From: an uncultured Bacilli bacterium
GTDB taxonomy: Bacteria; Bacillota_I; Bacilli_A; RF39; UBA660
Direction of reading: 5' to 3'
Assembly (NCBI GenBank): GCA_944332105.1
Contig: CALVJI010000018.1
Coordinates: 1 to 15,829 of the forward strand
DNA length: 15,829 nt
In this document: piece after piece, positions 8,065 through 14,609 of the stretch
Position numbering within the stretch: the stretch's first letter is position 1
Layout of the letters: every line of letters begins with the position of its first letter
The notes under the pieces: model-generated
Databases searched by the model: none
The model's input: the letters and a program-made list of their open reading frames with translations, nothing else
Told to the model about the DNA's origin: nothing
Program-made: the position numbers and the translations under genes

Positions 8065-9045
8065 TTGCCAGAAGAAATATTTAAAAATTGTCAAATAGAC
8101 TTTTCCAAATTAATCACTTATGGTTTTCAAAAAGAAGAAAACAATTATGTATACCAAACAACGATTATAAACGATACTTTTTCTTTAAAAGTTATTATCA
8201 CAGAGCTTCAAAAAGTAACAGTAGAGGTATATGATTTAATGACAAATTTTCCTTACACAAACTACCGTGTAGAAAAGGAAACAGGTTCTTTTGTTACTAA
8301 AGTAAGAGAAGAGATAAAGGAAACTTTACTTGATATTAAAGAAAAATGCGCTACGACTAATTATTTTGAAACCGCTCAAGCGAATCGCATTATAAAACAA
8401 ATAATCGACAAATATCACTCTTATCCAGATTTTCCTTGGCCAAAATATCCTCATTATGCAGTTTTTCGAAATCCCCAAAACAAAAAATGGTATGGGGTAA
8501 TTATGAAAATTAAAGGAGAAAAATTAAAGGCTAAAGAAGGCGAAGTAGAAATTTTAAATGTTAAGCTAGCCCCTGAAAAAGTCACACAATATTTGTCATA
8601 TCAAGGCTTCTATCCAGCCTATCACATGAATAAAAAAAATTGGCTCTCCATTATTTTAGATGAAACCATATCAGATGAACTCATACTCTCTTTAATTACA
8701 GAAAGTTTTGAGTTTACGTCGACAACAACAGCCTGGTTAGTACCAGCTAATCCCAAATATTATGATTTACAAAAACATTTTAAAAAAACACCCATAATTA
8801 CATGGAAAAAAGCTAAAGAGGCTACCTTAGGTGATAAAATATATATCTATATGGCTAAACCTTACTCAGCAATTTTATATCAATGTGAAGTAATCAAGCT
8901 AAAAGAAGATGAGATGGAACTAAAACTCATCAAAGAATATGATCCTAAAAAATATACTTTAGAAAATATGAAAGAATTTGGGTTAAAACCCGTCCGTAGT
9001 ATTCGTAAAATGAATGAAAAACTTTGTCAAAAATTAGCCGAATAA
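8065..9045 (+). CDS. YyaQ/MmcQ-YjbR family protein with C-terminal EVE/PUA-like domain
   Basis: This 326-residue protein appears to contain three domains. Residues 4-100 resemble the YyaQ-type N-terminal domain (VEVYDLMTNFPYTNYRVE, then GSFVTKVREE). Residues 101-218 are a clear MmcQ/YjbR (DUF419) domain with a CyaY-like fold, seen in YPDFPWPKYPHYAVFRN, KKWYGVIMKI, LNVKLAPE and GFYPAYHMNKKNW. Residues 222-322 begin with AWLVPANPKYYDLQKHF and continue through GDKIYIYMAKPYSAILY, resembling an EVE-like domain of the PUA superfamily, whose members bind modified nucleobases or RNA. Translation starts at TTG 8065, one base after the methyltransferase stop and eight bases after AGGAGAG (8051-8057), so the two genes are probably coupled. 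No enzymatic activity is established for the family; a nucleic-acid-binding role is inferred from the last domain and the RNA-modification neighbour. Confidence 0.85.
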   Translation: MPEEIFKNCQIDFSKLITYGFQKEENNYVYQTTIINDTFSLKVIITELQKVTVEVYDLMTNFPYTNYRVEKETGSFVTKVREEIKETLLDIKEKCATTNYFETAQANRIIKQIIDKYHSYPDFPWPKYPHYAVFRNPQNKKWYGVIMKIKGEKLKAKEGEVEILNVKLAPEKVTQYLSYQGFYPAYHMNKKNWLSIILDETISDELILSLITESFEFTSTTTAWLVPANPKYYDLQKHFKKTPIITWKKAKEATLGDKIYIYMAKPYSAILYQCEVIKLKEDEMELKLIKEYDPKKYTLENMKEFGLKPVRSIRKMNEKLCQKLAE

Positions 9046-9064
9046 AAAAATTATTTTAAAAACG

Positions 9065-9073
9065 TGTTATAAT
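9065..9073 (+). promoter_or_regulatory. Extended -10 promoter of the flavin reductase-like gene
   Basis: TGTTATAAT is a perfect extended -10 (TGnTATAAT). No convincing -35 lies 16-18 bases upstream, which is acceptable for this class. An AAAGGTGGA ribosome site follows before the ATG at 9096. Confidence 0.65.
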
Positions 9074-9095
9074 TAGTCAGAAAGGTGGAATAAAA

Positions 9096-9662
9096 ATGCG
9101 CAAAGAAATTAAAACGACAGAGGCAATCTTTCCAATGCCTGTATTGATGATTGCTACTTATAATGAAGATGATACAATCGATGTGATGAATGCAGCATGG
9201 GGAATGATGTTAGATCGTAACAAGATTGTTTTAAATCTAACAGAAACTCATAAAACCGTTAAAAATATTAAAGAAAGAAAGGCTTTCACTGTTAGTCTCG
9301 CGGATGCCACCCATGTAACGGAGGCAGATTATTTTGGCATTGTTTCAGGAAACAATGTCAAAGATAAATTTACAAACAGTGGACTTTCAGCCACCAAATC
9401 TTCAGTAGTAGATGCTCCAATAATTAATGAATTTCCTATTTGCATGGAATGCGAGTTTATTGAGTATCAAAGTGATGAAACAGGCTGTGGAGTAATCGGA
9501 AAAATTGTTCGGGTAACTGTTGATGAAAAAGTCATGAAAGATGAAAATGTTGATATTTCCTTAGTAAATGCTATTGCCTTTGACCCATTTACTCATGGTT
9601 ATTATAAAATAGGTGAACGGGTAGGCGAAGCTTTTAAAGACGGCTTAAACCTAAAAAAATAA
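9096..9662 (+). CDS. Flavin reductase-like FMN-binding split-barrel protein
   Basis: This 188-residue cytoplasmic protein matches the flavin reductase-like (FMN-binding split barrel) family. It begins with the typical FPMPVLMIATYNEDDTIDVM segment, followed by AAWGMMLDRNKIVLNLTETHKT and ERKAFTVSLAD, which form the flavin-binding barrel. Family members bind FMN and either reduce free flavin with NAD(P)H or act as flavoprotein oxidoreductases. The length and full set of conserved blocks suggest an intact protein. It has its own extended -10 promoter and a strong terminator, so it is a single-gene unit. The physiological substrate cannot be inferred; its neighbours include an envelope thiol cluster, but nothing ties it to them. 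Confidence 0.88.
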   Translation: MRKEIKTTEAIFPMPVLMIATYNEDDTIDVMNAAWGMMLDRNKIVLNLTETHKTVKNIKERKAFTVSLADATHVTEADYFGIVSGNNVKDKFTNSGLSATKSSVVDAPIINEFPICMECEFIEYQSDETGCGVIGKIVRVTVDEKVMKDENVDISLVNAIAFDPFTHGYYKIGERVGEAFKDGLNLKK

Positions 9663-9666
9663 AACG

Positions 9667-9700
9667 CGAGTGCTTATTAAAAAGCATTCGTTTTTCTTTT
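9667..9700 (+). terminator. Intrinsic terminator after the flavin reductase-like gene
   Basis: CGAGTGCTT (9667-9675) pairs with AAGCATTCG (9682-9690), including one G-U pair, around a six-base loop, followed by TTTTTCTTTT. This is the strongest terminator in the window and begins five bases after the stop codon. Confidence 0.88.
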
Positions 9701-9717
9701 TCTAACACCTATCTTTA

Positions 9718-9739
9718 TGATATAATACTATATAGGTGG
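9718..9739 (+). promoter_or_regulatory. Extended -10 promoter and ribosome site of the membrane XRE regulator
   Basis: TGATATAAT (9718-9726) is a perfect extended -10. Its upstream region runs into the T-tract of the preceding terminator. AGGTGG (9734-9739) is six bases before the ATG, so the predicted leader is only about a dozen bases. Confidence 0.6.
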
Positions 9740-9745
9740 TGAACT

Positions 9746-10453
9746 ATGGAACCCCAAAAAATAGGTGAAATGATTTTAAAAATTCGGAAAGAAAACCATT
9801 TAACTCAACAAGAACTCGCCAATAAGTTAGGCGTAACATATCAAGCCGTATCCAAATGGGAAAATGGTAAAAATATGCCAGATTTGACCATATTAAAACA
9901 TCTTTGTGAAGAATTTAATATCGATTTAAATGATTTTTTATCCGGTAAACAAAAAGGTTCAAAAAAATTATCTAAGAAAAAGATCGTTAGTATAATTATT
10001 GGCGTAGTAATTTTACTTTTGATAATTATTTTATTAATTTGGAATTTCCTAAAACCAAACGATTTTCAATTTAAAACCTTATCAAGTAATTGTACAAACT
10101 TCAATATTTCAGGTAGTATAGCGTATAACTCTGCAAAATCACACATTTATATTTCCGAAGTTGAATACTGCGGTGGAAACGATACAAATGTATATGAAAG
10201 TATTGAGTGCTCCCTATACGAAACAAGTGGTAATACCGATATTAAAATAGATACCTTTAAAACAGATGAAGAAAGTACTTTAGAAGATTTCTTAAAAACA
10301 GTAACTTTCCATATTGATAATTATTCTTCAACTTGTAAAGATTTTACAGACTCGAGTATTTTTTTACAGGTAAATGCTCTAGATAACGAGCAAAATACAA
10401 TGTCATATCGAATACCTTTAAATGTGGAAAGTTTCTGCTCAACCACAAGTTGA
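9746..10453 (+). CDS. Membrane-anchored XRE-family regulator with cysteine-containing outer domain
   Basis: This 235-residue protein has an N-terminal HTH_XRE DNA-binding domain (about 5-62, with the classic LTQQELANKLGVTYQAVSKWENG), a basic linker (KKLSKKK), one strongly hydrophobic membrane segment (about 80-101), and a C-terminal domain of about 130 residues expected outside the membrane by the positive-inside rule. That domain holds five cysteines, Cys116, Cys142, Cys155, Cys197 and Cys231, unusual in an otherwise cysteine-poor neighbourhood. The architecture suggests a one-component transmembrane regulator that senses an external signal. The next two genes encode a membrane-anchored rhodanese and a thioredoxin-fold lipoprotein, so a thiol or redox signal is plausible but inferred. 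I do not recognise the outer domain. The next gene has its own promoter, a likely target. Confidence 0.85.
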   Translation: MEPQKIGEMILKIRKENHLTQQELANKLGVTYQAVSKWENGKNMPDLTILKHLCEEFNIDLNDFLSGKQKGSKKLSKKKIVSIIIGVVILLLIIILLIWNFLKPNDFQFKTLSSNCTNFNISGSIAYNSAKSHIYISEVEYCGGNDTNVYESIECSLYETSGNTDIKIDTFKTDEESTLEDFLKTVTFHIDNYSSTCKDFTDSSIFLQVNALDNEQNTMSYRIPLNVESFCSTTS

Positions 10454-10462
10454 GAAAACTAA

Positions 10463-10503
10463 ACCAACTTTTGATTGGTAAAAAAAACTTTTTGGGGTAT
10501 ACT
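10463..10503 (+). promoter_or_regulatory. Promoter of the rhodanese-lipoprotein pair with overlapping inverted repeat
   Basis: TTGGTA (10475-10480) and TATACT (10498-10503) form a -35/-10 pair with 17-base spacing. ACCAA (10463-10467) and TTGGT (10475-10479) form a five-base inverted repeat around CTTTTGA, and the right arm coincides with the -35. A second small palindrome, TACATGTA (10505-10512), lies at the expected transcription start. Either could be an operator. GGAGG then precedes the ATG at 10529. Confidence 0.5.
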
Positions 10504-10528
10504 GTACATGTAGAAACGGAGGAAAAAA

Positions 10529-11215
10529 ATGAACAAAAAAAATATTTGGCTAGGACTAGGTGTTGTACTAGCATTCATTCTAGGTGGGGTTCTTTCTTAT
10601 TTTATTTTTAGAGAAAATTCACTAGCGCCTTTACCAACTCCTACAGTAGGAGAAGGTATTCGGGGATCTCAATTCGGGGTAGATAAAAATATTAATGAAG
10701 AAACGATCGATAACTATTTGAATCGTGAAGACAGTGTCTACCGTGATATGCGTATGCTTATTGATGAAGGAGACTATGAAAGCATTGGAGGTGACTCCTA
10801 TCTTTCAGGCTTTGTAAAAGGCTTTGAAGTTATCCCACTTCCATATATTGTAAATGTAACTGGCCTACCAGAAGAAGTAGGAAATACTTATCAAGGAAAG
10901 ACTTTATTTACCCAACAAGAAGATGGTAGTTATGTTGCTAATTACGAAGAATCCATGGCTTTCTTAGAATACTATTTTCCAAAAGACAAAAATATTTTCT
11001 TAATGTGTGGTGGTGCTGGCTACGCGGGTATGACGAAAAATATGCTCATTAGTTTAGGATGGGATGAAAATAAAATCTACAATGTCGGTGGCTATTGGTA
11101 TTATGAAGGTGAAAATAACGTGACAGTAAAAAGAACAGTAGGCGATGAGACTGTCTATGATTTTTGGAAAGTGCCATACCACGAGATTGACTTCTCAGAG
11201 TTTCACGAGGTGTAG
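10529..11215 (+). CDS. Membrane-anchored rhodanese-domain protein
   Basis: This 228-residue protein has a single N-terminal membrane anchor (about residues 6-27), a Pro/Ala-rich linker (about 32-40) and a C-terminal single rhodanese domain predicted outside the membrane. The rhodanese active-site loop is at Cys160 (LMCGGAGYAG), followed by the typical helix and NVGGYWYY end of the fold. Rhodaneses form a cysteine persulfide and move sulfane sulfur between acceptors. The active-site cysteine is present, but the loop is Gly/Ala-rich and lacks the usual Arg/Lys, which may alter the acceptor. The next gene, a CxxS thioredoxin-fold lipoprotein, begins three bases after the stop, so the pair is probably co-translated. 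Substrate unknown. Confidence 0.85.
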   Translation: MNKKNIWLGLGVVLAFILGGVLSYFIFRENSLAPLPTPTVGEGIRGSQFGVDKNINEETIDNYLNREDSVYRDMRMLIDEGDYESIGGDSYLSGFVKGFEVIPLPYIVNVTGLPEEVGNTYQGKTLFTQQEDGSYVANYEESMAFLEYYFPKDKNIFLMCGGAGYAGMTKNMLISLGWDENKIYNVGGYWYYEGENNVTVKRTVGDETVYDFWKVPYHEIDFSEFHEV

Positions 11216-11218
11216 AAA

Positions 11219-11665
11219 ATGCGTAAGTTAGGAATTCTTCTTCTTACTTTTTTTCTGCTAACAGGATGTGGTAAAGAAGAACCTTTTTATTTAAATGAAG
11301 AATATTATGGCACGAGTAACATTACCGAGATAACCGCATCAGAGTTACAAGAATTAGAAAAGCAACAAGCCTCATTTGTGGTTTTTGTCTATCAGCCAAT
11401 GTGTACCACTTCAAGTAATTTTGAAACGGTCTTAAACGAATTTATCAATGAAGAACAACTAAGTATCTATAAGATTTCTTTTTCAAATAGCGATAACACA
11501 TCAATAAGAGAAAAGATTCGCTTTTATCCATCCGCCGTTATTTATCACAATGGAAAAGTGGTGGATGCCCTAGATGCGGGCAGTGACGAAGATACACCAT
11601 ATTTTGAAAGTGTAGACGGTTTTAAAGAGTGGCTAACAAAATATGTTTTATTAAAAGAAGAGTAA
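11219..11665 (+). CDS. Thioredoxin-fold lipoprotein with CxxS active site
   Basis: This 148-residue protein starts with a lipoprotein signal: MRK, a hydrophobic core and lipobox LTGC with Cys17 as lipid attachment site. The mature part resembles a minimal thioredoxin domain: a beta strand ASFVVFVYQP, an active site Cys62-Thr-Thr-Ser65 where thioredoxins have CxxC, and FYPSAVIYHNGKVV containing the expected cis-proline (Pro104). The second cysteine is replaced by serine, so it cannot form the usual intramolecular disulfide. Monothiol CxxS proteins can act as isomerases, deglutathionylases or thiol-trapping chaperones; which applies here is unknown. The gene follows the rhodanese by three bases, with GAGGTG in the rhodanese 3' end, so both are likely delivered to the outer membrane face together. 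Confidence 0.83.
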   Translation: MRKLGILLLTFFLLTGCGKEEPFYLNEEYYGTSNITEITASELQELEKQQASFVVFVYQPMCTTSSNFETVLNEFINEEQLSIYKISFSNSDNTSIREKIRFYPSAVIYHNGKVVDALDAGSDEDTPYFESVDGFKEWLTKYVLLKEE

Positions 11666-11678
11666 AATCTTCTTTTTT
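11653..11678 (+). terminator. AT-rich terminator after the thioredoxin-fold lipoprotein gene
   Basis: AAAAGAAGA (11653-11661) pairs with TCTTCTTTT (11668-11676) around a six-base loop, with further Ts to 11678. The first arm is within the coding end. Stability is modest because most pairs are A-T. Confidence 0.65.
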
Positions 11679-11687
11679 CATAAAATA

Positions 11688-11716
11688 TTGACAACTGTTA
11701 TATACTGTTATATACT
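11688..11716 (+). promoter_or_regulatory. Near-consensus promoter of the GntR-ABC operon
   Basis: TTGACA (11688-11693) is a perfect -35 and TATACT (11711-11716) is the -10, with the ideal 17-base spacing. This is the strongest predicted vegetative promoter in the window and is overlaid by a repeated operator. Confidence 0.85.
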
Positions 11717-11728
11717 ATATATAACAGT
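11694..11728. promoter_or_regulatory. Three-half-site operator for the GntR regulator
   Basis: ACTGTTATAT occurs twice in tandem (11694-11703 and 11704-11713), and its exact reverse complement ATATAACAGT lies at 11719-11728. The second copy and the inverted copy extend to perfect 11-base arms (11704-11714 and 11718-11728) about a CTA centre, making a 25-base dyad. The repeats fill the spacer and -10 of the promoter, so occupancy should block transcription. An operator read by the gene's own product is inferred from its location. Confidence 0.75.
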
Positions 11729-11740
11729 TAGGAGTGATCT

Positions 11741-12118
11741 ATGAAAATTTTATTGAGTAACAGTAGTTCAGTTCCTATTTATGAACAAATCAAAAAATGG
11801 ATTATTGACCAAATCATGAATAATGAACTACAAGAAAACGAATCCTTGCCGAGCATTCGGACTTTAGCACTTGATCTGCATATTAGTGTAATGACCGTCA
11901 AAAAAGCCTATGATGAATTAGAAAAAGAAGGGTATATTATCACGCGCCAAGGAAAAGGAAGCTATATTGCTCCACGAAATACTGAACTTATGCGTGAAGA
12001 AAAATTAAAAGAGATGGAAGACTATTTAAGTAAAGCCTTAGATATCGCAAGTGCTCTAGAGATTAAAGTAGAAGAAGTAAAAGAAATATTAACTTATTTA
12101 GATGGGAGAGAAAAATAA
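11741..12118 (+). CDS. GntR family transcriptional regulator, YtrA subfamily
   Basis: This 125-residue regulator has an N-terminal winged helix (about 8-77) with the GntR hallmarks VPIYEQIKKWI, LPSIRTLALDL, VMTVKKAYDELEKEGYI and TRQGKGSYIA. The C-terminal part (about 80-125) is only a short helical region (REEKLKEMEDYLSKAL and following), the small dimerisation domain typical of the YtrA subfamily, with no room for a large ligand domain. YtrA-type regulators repress their own operon with linked ABC transporters. AGGAGTGA precedes the ATG, and the ABC ATPase starts immediately after the stop. Autoregulation via the dyad over its promoter is strongly suggested. The inducing signal is unknown; cell-wall-active compounds are typical of some relatives. 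Confidence 0.93.
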   Translation: MKILLSNSSSVPIYEQIKKWIIDQIMNNELQENESLPSIRTLALDLHISVMTVKKAYDELEKEGYIITRQGKGSYIAPRNTELMREEKLKEMEDYLSKALDIASALEIKVEEVKEILTYLDGREK

Positions 12119-12976
12119 ATGAATCAAATTTTAACAGTAAAAGACTTACAAAAAAAATATAACAATTTTACTTTAGGACCAATTAATACATCATTTAAAG
12201 GCGGTGTGATCATTGGTTTGATTGGTGAAAATGGTGCTGGTAAAACCACTTTTATAAAATCCATATTAGGAATCATAAAAAGCACAGGAAAAGTAGAAAT
12301 ATTTGGACACGATATATCAACAGAAGAGAAAGATGTAAAAGAAAACATCGGTGTAGTTTTAGACAATTCCTTTTTTCCCGAAGTTTTAACTGCCAATGAT
12401 ATCGATAAAATTATGAATCCCTTATATAAAAATTGGGATCCAGGTTTGTTTTATAATCTTCTAGAACGTTTCTCTATCCCAAAAAATAAAACTATCAAAA
12501 CTTTATCAAAAGGAATGAGCAAAAAATTAGAAATTGCCGCTGCTTTGGCCCATCATCCGAAATTTTTGCTTTTAGACGAACCAACCAGTGGTCTAGATCC
12601 TGTTGTTCGTAAAGAAGTTCTAGATGTCTTTTTAGATTTTATTCAAGATGAAGAGCATACGATTCTTCTTTCTACTCATATTACTTCAGATTTAGAACAC
12701 ATTGCCGATTACATTTTATTTTTAAATCATGGTCAAATTGTTTTAGAAGAAACAAAGGATGACATCATGGAAAACTATGGCATTTTAAAATGCGGTATCA
12801 ATGATTTTTCAAAAGTCGCGAAAGAAGACATAATTCGTTTTATCAAAAATAAATACAACTATGAAATTTTAGTTAAAAATCCTTTTAAATTACAAAAGAA
12901 ATATCCTGAGATGGTCATGGATAAATTGACTTTAGAAGATCTCATGGTATTAATTGTGAAAGGTTGTGAAGCATGA
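12119..12976 (+). CDS. ABC transporter ATP-binding protein, YtrB/BcrA-like
   Basis: This is the ATPase subunit of an ABC-2 type transporter, cytoplasmic and membrane-associated. The 285-residue chain has Walker A GENGAGKT (36-43), the signature LSKGMSKK (129-136), Walker B FLLLDEP (149-155) with SGLD D-loop, and the H-loop His187 in STHITSDLEHIADYI. A C-terminal region after about 215 has no motif I recognise and is common in this class. The signature serine is retained (LSKGM rather than LSGGQ), typical of this branch. The ATG directly follows the GntR stop, with GGGAGAG eight bases before. It overlaps the permease gene by four bases (ATGA). The substrate is unknown. Confidence 0.94.
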   Translation: MNQILTVKDLQKKYNNFTLGPINTSFKGGVIIGLIGENGAGKTTFIKSILGIIKSTGKVEIFGHDISTEEKDVKENIGVVLDNSFFPEVLTANDIDKIMNPLYKNWDPGLFYNLLERFSIPKNKTIKTLSKGMSKKLEIAAALAHHPKFLLLDEPTSGLDPVVRKEVLDVFLDFIQDEEHTILLSTHITSDLEHIADYILFLNHGQIVLEETKDDIMENYGILKCGINDFSKVAKEDIIRFIKNKYNYEILVKNPFKLQKKYPEMVMDKLTLEDLMVLIVKGCEA

Positions 12977-13602
12977 AAGGTTTAATTTTAAAAGATCTAT
13001 TACTCATTAAAGGCAATGCTCGTTATATTTTAATATTTTTAGTTATTTTTGGTCTAATTGCCTTAGAAGGAAATGATGTTTTATATTTCATTCCCGCTTT
13101 TATCAGCATGATGATGTTTATGACAACATTTAGTTATGATGAATATAACAAATGGGATGCTTATGCGATTACCTTACCTATAAAAAAAGAAAACATTGTA
13201 TTATCCAAATATGTCGGTAGTACAATTCTATTAGGAATAGCCTTAATTTTAACGTTTATTATCTCTTTAGTTGTTGGCCTTGTGACAGAACAACTAGACA
13301 TGCAAAAAAATATCACCTTATTATTAGGGTGCGGTGGAGCAGTTCTCTTAGTTGAAGCGATCATGTATCCTTTACTCATTAAATTCGGTGTCGAAAAAGG
13401 CCGTATTTGGGTCTTCTTAGGCATCTTTCTAAGTAGTTTTATCATCGGTTTTATCTTCCAAAAAGTATCCCTTACTATCCCTGAAAATGTAATGACTTTT
13501 CTATCCCAATACCTGCCTTGGCTACTCGCAGCAGCCTTACTTCTCATTCTAATAATTTCCTATACTATCAGTAAAAAATTATATCTCAAAAAAGAATTTT
13601 AA
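12973..13602 (+). CDS. ABC-2 type transporter permease
   Basis: This 209-residue hydrophobic protein has about six membrane segments (first about 17-34, then a pair around 36-50, then about 82-104, 112-130, 142-160 and 184-204). It fits the ABC-2 permease family (ABC2_membrane_5-like), including MFMTTFSYDEYNKWDAYAITLPIKKENIVLSKY, a region very typical of that family. It begins four bases inside the ATPase gene, so the two are translationally coupled and probably form a homodimeric exporter. With the YtrA-type regulator, a role in export of or resistance to a membrane- or wall-active compound is plausible; nothing in the sequence identifies the substrate. Confidence 0.9.
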   Translation: MKGLILKDLLLIKGNARYILIFLVIFGLIALEGNDVLYFIPAFISMMMFMTTFSYDEYNKWDAYAITLPIKKENIVLSKYVGSTILLGIALILTFIISLVVGLVTEQLDMQKNITLLLGCGGAVLLVEAIMYPLLIKFGVEKGRIWVFLGIFLSSFIIGFIFQKVSLTIPENVMTFLSQYLPWLLAAALLLILIISYTISKKLYLKKEF

Positions 13603-13630
13603 AAACAAGAGCCTCAAAACTCTTGTTTTT
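13601..13630. terminator. Bidirectional terminator between the ABC permease and corA
   Basis: AAAAACAAGAG (13601-13611) pairs perfectly with CTCTTGTTTTT (13620-13630) around CCTCAAAA, an 11-base-pair stem. It overlaps the permease stop codon at one end and reaches the first base of the corA stop at the other. A U-tract is produced in both directions. Confidence 0.8.
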
Positions 13631-14559
13631 TATAATAAATTTTTCTTTTTTAAAACAATTACTAATAAGATAGCTAGAACAAACGAAAGACCGACAATTA
13701 CAATAAAAGAATAAGGATCCGTTCCAAAACTACCTAATGAAACATTCATTCCTAAAAAAGATGCAATCATCGTTGGAATAGAAATAACTAAAGTAATTGA
13801 TGTTAAAAACTTCATAATATCGTTTAAATTATTAGAAATAATGGAACTATATGTGTTCATCGTATTAGCTAAAATCTCTCGACAAATATTAGCCATTTCA
13901 ATTCCTTGTCGAATTTCAATTTGTACATCCCGTAAAATATCTAACTCCTTAGGTGAAAGTTTCATATTATTTTCGATTTTTTCTAAAACAGCACGATTCC
14001 CCTGTAATGAAGTAGTAAAGTAGAGTAAACTCTTTTGTAAAGAAAGTAAATGTTCAAGATCTTTATTACTAGAAGCTTTTAATAAATCCTTTTCTTTAAG
14101 ACGAATATCATCTTGAATCTCATTTAAATGCTTTAAATAATATTCCATACTTTTACCAATAAGTAAAATAGGCAAAGTATCATGATTTTGAAAAGAAAAT
14201 TCTGGAATAGTTTTTTCTGACATATCAGTAATAAGTGGATGAGGATGAGTCGATATGGTTAAAACTCCTTCATTAGTTAAATAAATGCCAAAAGGAAAAG
14301 CCCGGTATTTCTTTTTGGATTTAGATAAAAGCACATACGGAATATTAATGACATATAGTAAACCGTTTTCTTCAACTTCAATATGAGGTAACTCAGATTT
14401 ATCCAAAGTCTTTTTTAAAACTTTTTCTTCAATTTGTAATTTGGTACAAATATTTGTAATTTCTTCATCGCTAGGATCAACTAAAGATACCCAATAACTC
14501 TTTGTAATTTCTTCAGCTGGCACAGCTTGTTCATTTTTAATAACATATATTTTTTGCAT
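13630..14559 (-). CDS. corA: CorA family divalent-cation transporter
   Basis: This 309-residue protein belongs to the CorA Mg2+/Co2+ channel family, pentameric in the cell membrane. A large cytoplasmic N-terminal domain with long helices (about 130-250) is followed by two C-terminal membrane segments (about 251-271 and 283-304). The signature GMN is at 270-272 (SFLGMNV), at the end of the first membrane segment as expected. The usual acidic MPEL-type loop after GMN is not obvious; SLGSFGTDP follows instead, which may change selectivity. GGTGA lies six bases before the ATG. Its promoter is probably the extended -10 TGTTAAAAT (complement of 14577-14585). The product could transport Mg2+, Co2+ or Zn2+; sequence alone does not decide. 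Confidence 0.92.
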   Translation of the reverse strand: MQKIYVIKNEQAVPAEEITKSYWVSLVDPSDEEITNICTKLQIEEKVLKKTLDKSELPHIEVEENGLLYVINIPYVLLSKSKKKYRAFPFGIYLTNEGVLTISTHPHPLITDMSEKTIPEFSFQNHDTLPILLIGKSMEYYLKHLNEIQDDIRLKEKDLLKASSNKDLEHLLSLQKSLLYFTTSLQGNRAVLEKIENNMKLSPKELDILRDVQIEIRQGIEMANICREILANTMNTYSSIISNNLNDIMKFLTSITLVISIPTMIASFLGMNVSLGSFGTDPYSFIVIVGLSFVLAILLVIVLKKKNLL

Positions 14560-14576
14560 ATATTTTCACCCACTTC

Positions 14577-14585
14577 ATTTTAACA
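14577..14585 (-). promoter_or_regulatory. Candidate extended -10 of corA
   Basis: On the minus strand TGTTAAAAT matches an extended -10 (TGnTAnAAT class). Transcription would start near 14570, leaving a very short leader that carries GGTGA. The clear TTGACA further upstream (complement of 14610-14615) is too distant to pair with it. Confidence 0.4.
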
Positions 14586-14609
14586 TAAATAAAGAGAAAA
14601 AAGAATATC

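Noticed and set aside
10344..10574. 76-residue minus-strand open frame crossing the XRE-rhodanese gap
   Set aside because: It overlaps two well-supported genes and the rhodanese promoter on the other strand.
12124..12396. 90-residue minus-strand open frame
   Set aside because: It is opposite the ABC ATPase gene, with no independent support.
13161..13547. 128-residue open frame on the minus strand
   Set aside because: It lies wholly inside the ABC-2 permease gene; its composition is that of an antisense shadow and it has no ribosome site I can support.
9746..13602. A horizontally acquired island or mobile element
   Set aside because: No integrase, transposase, attachment repeats or clear composition shift were seen.
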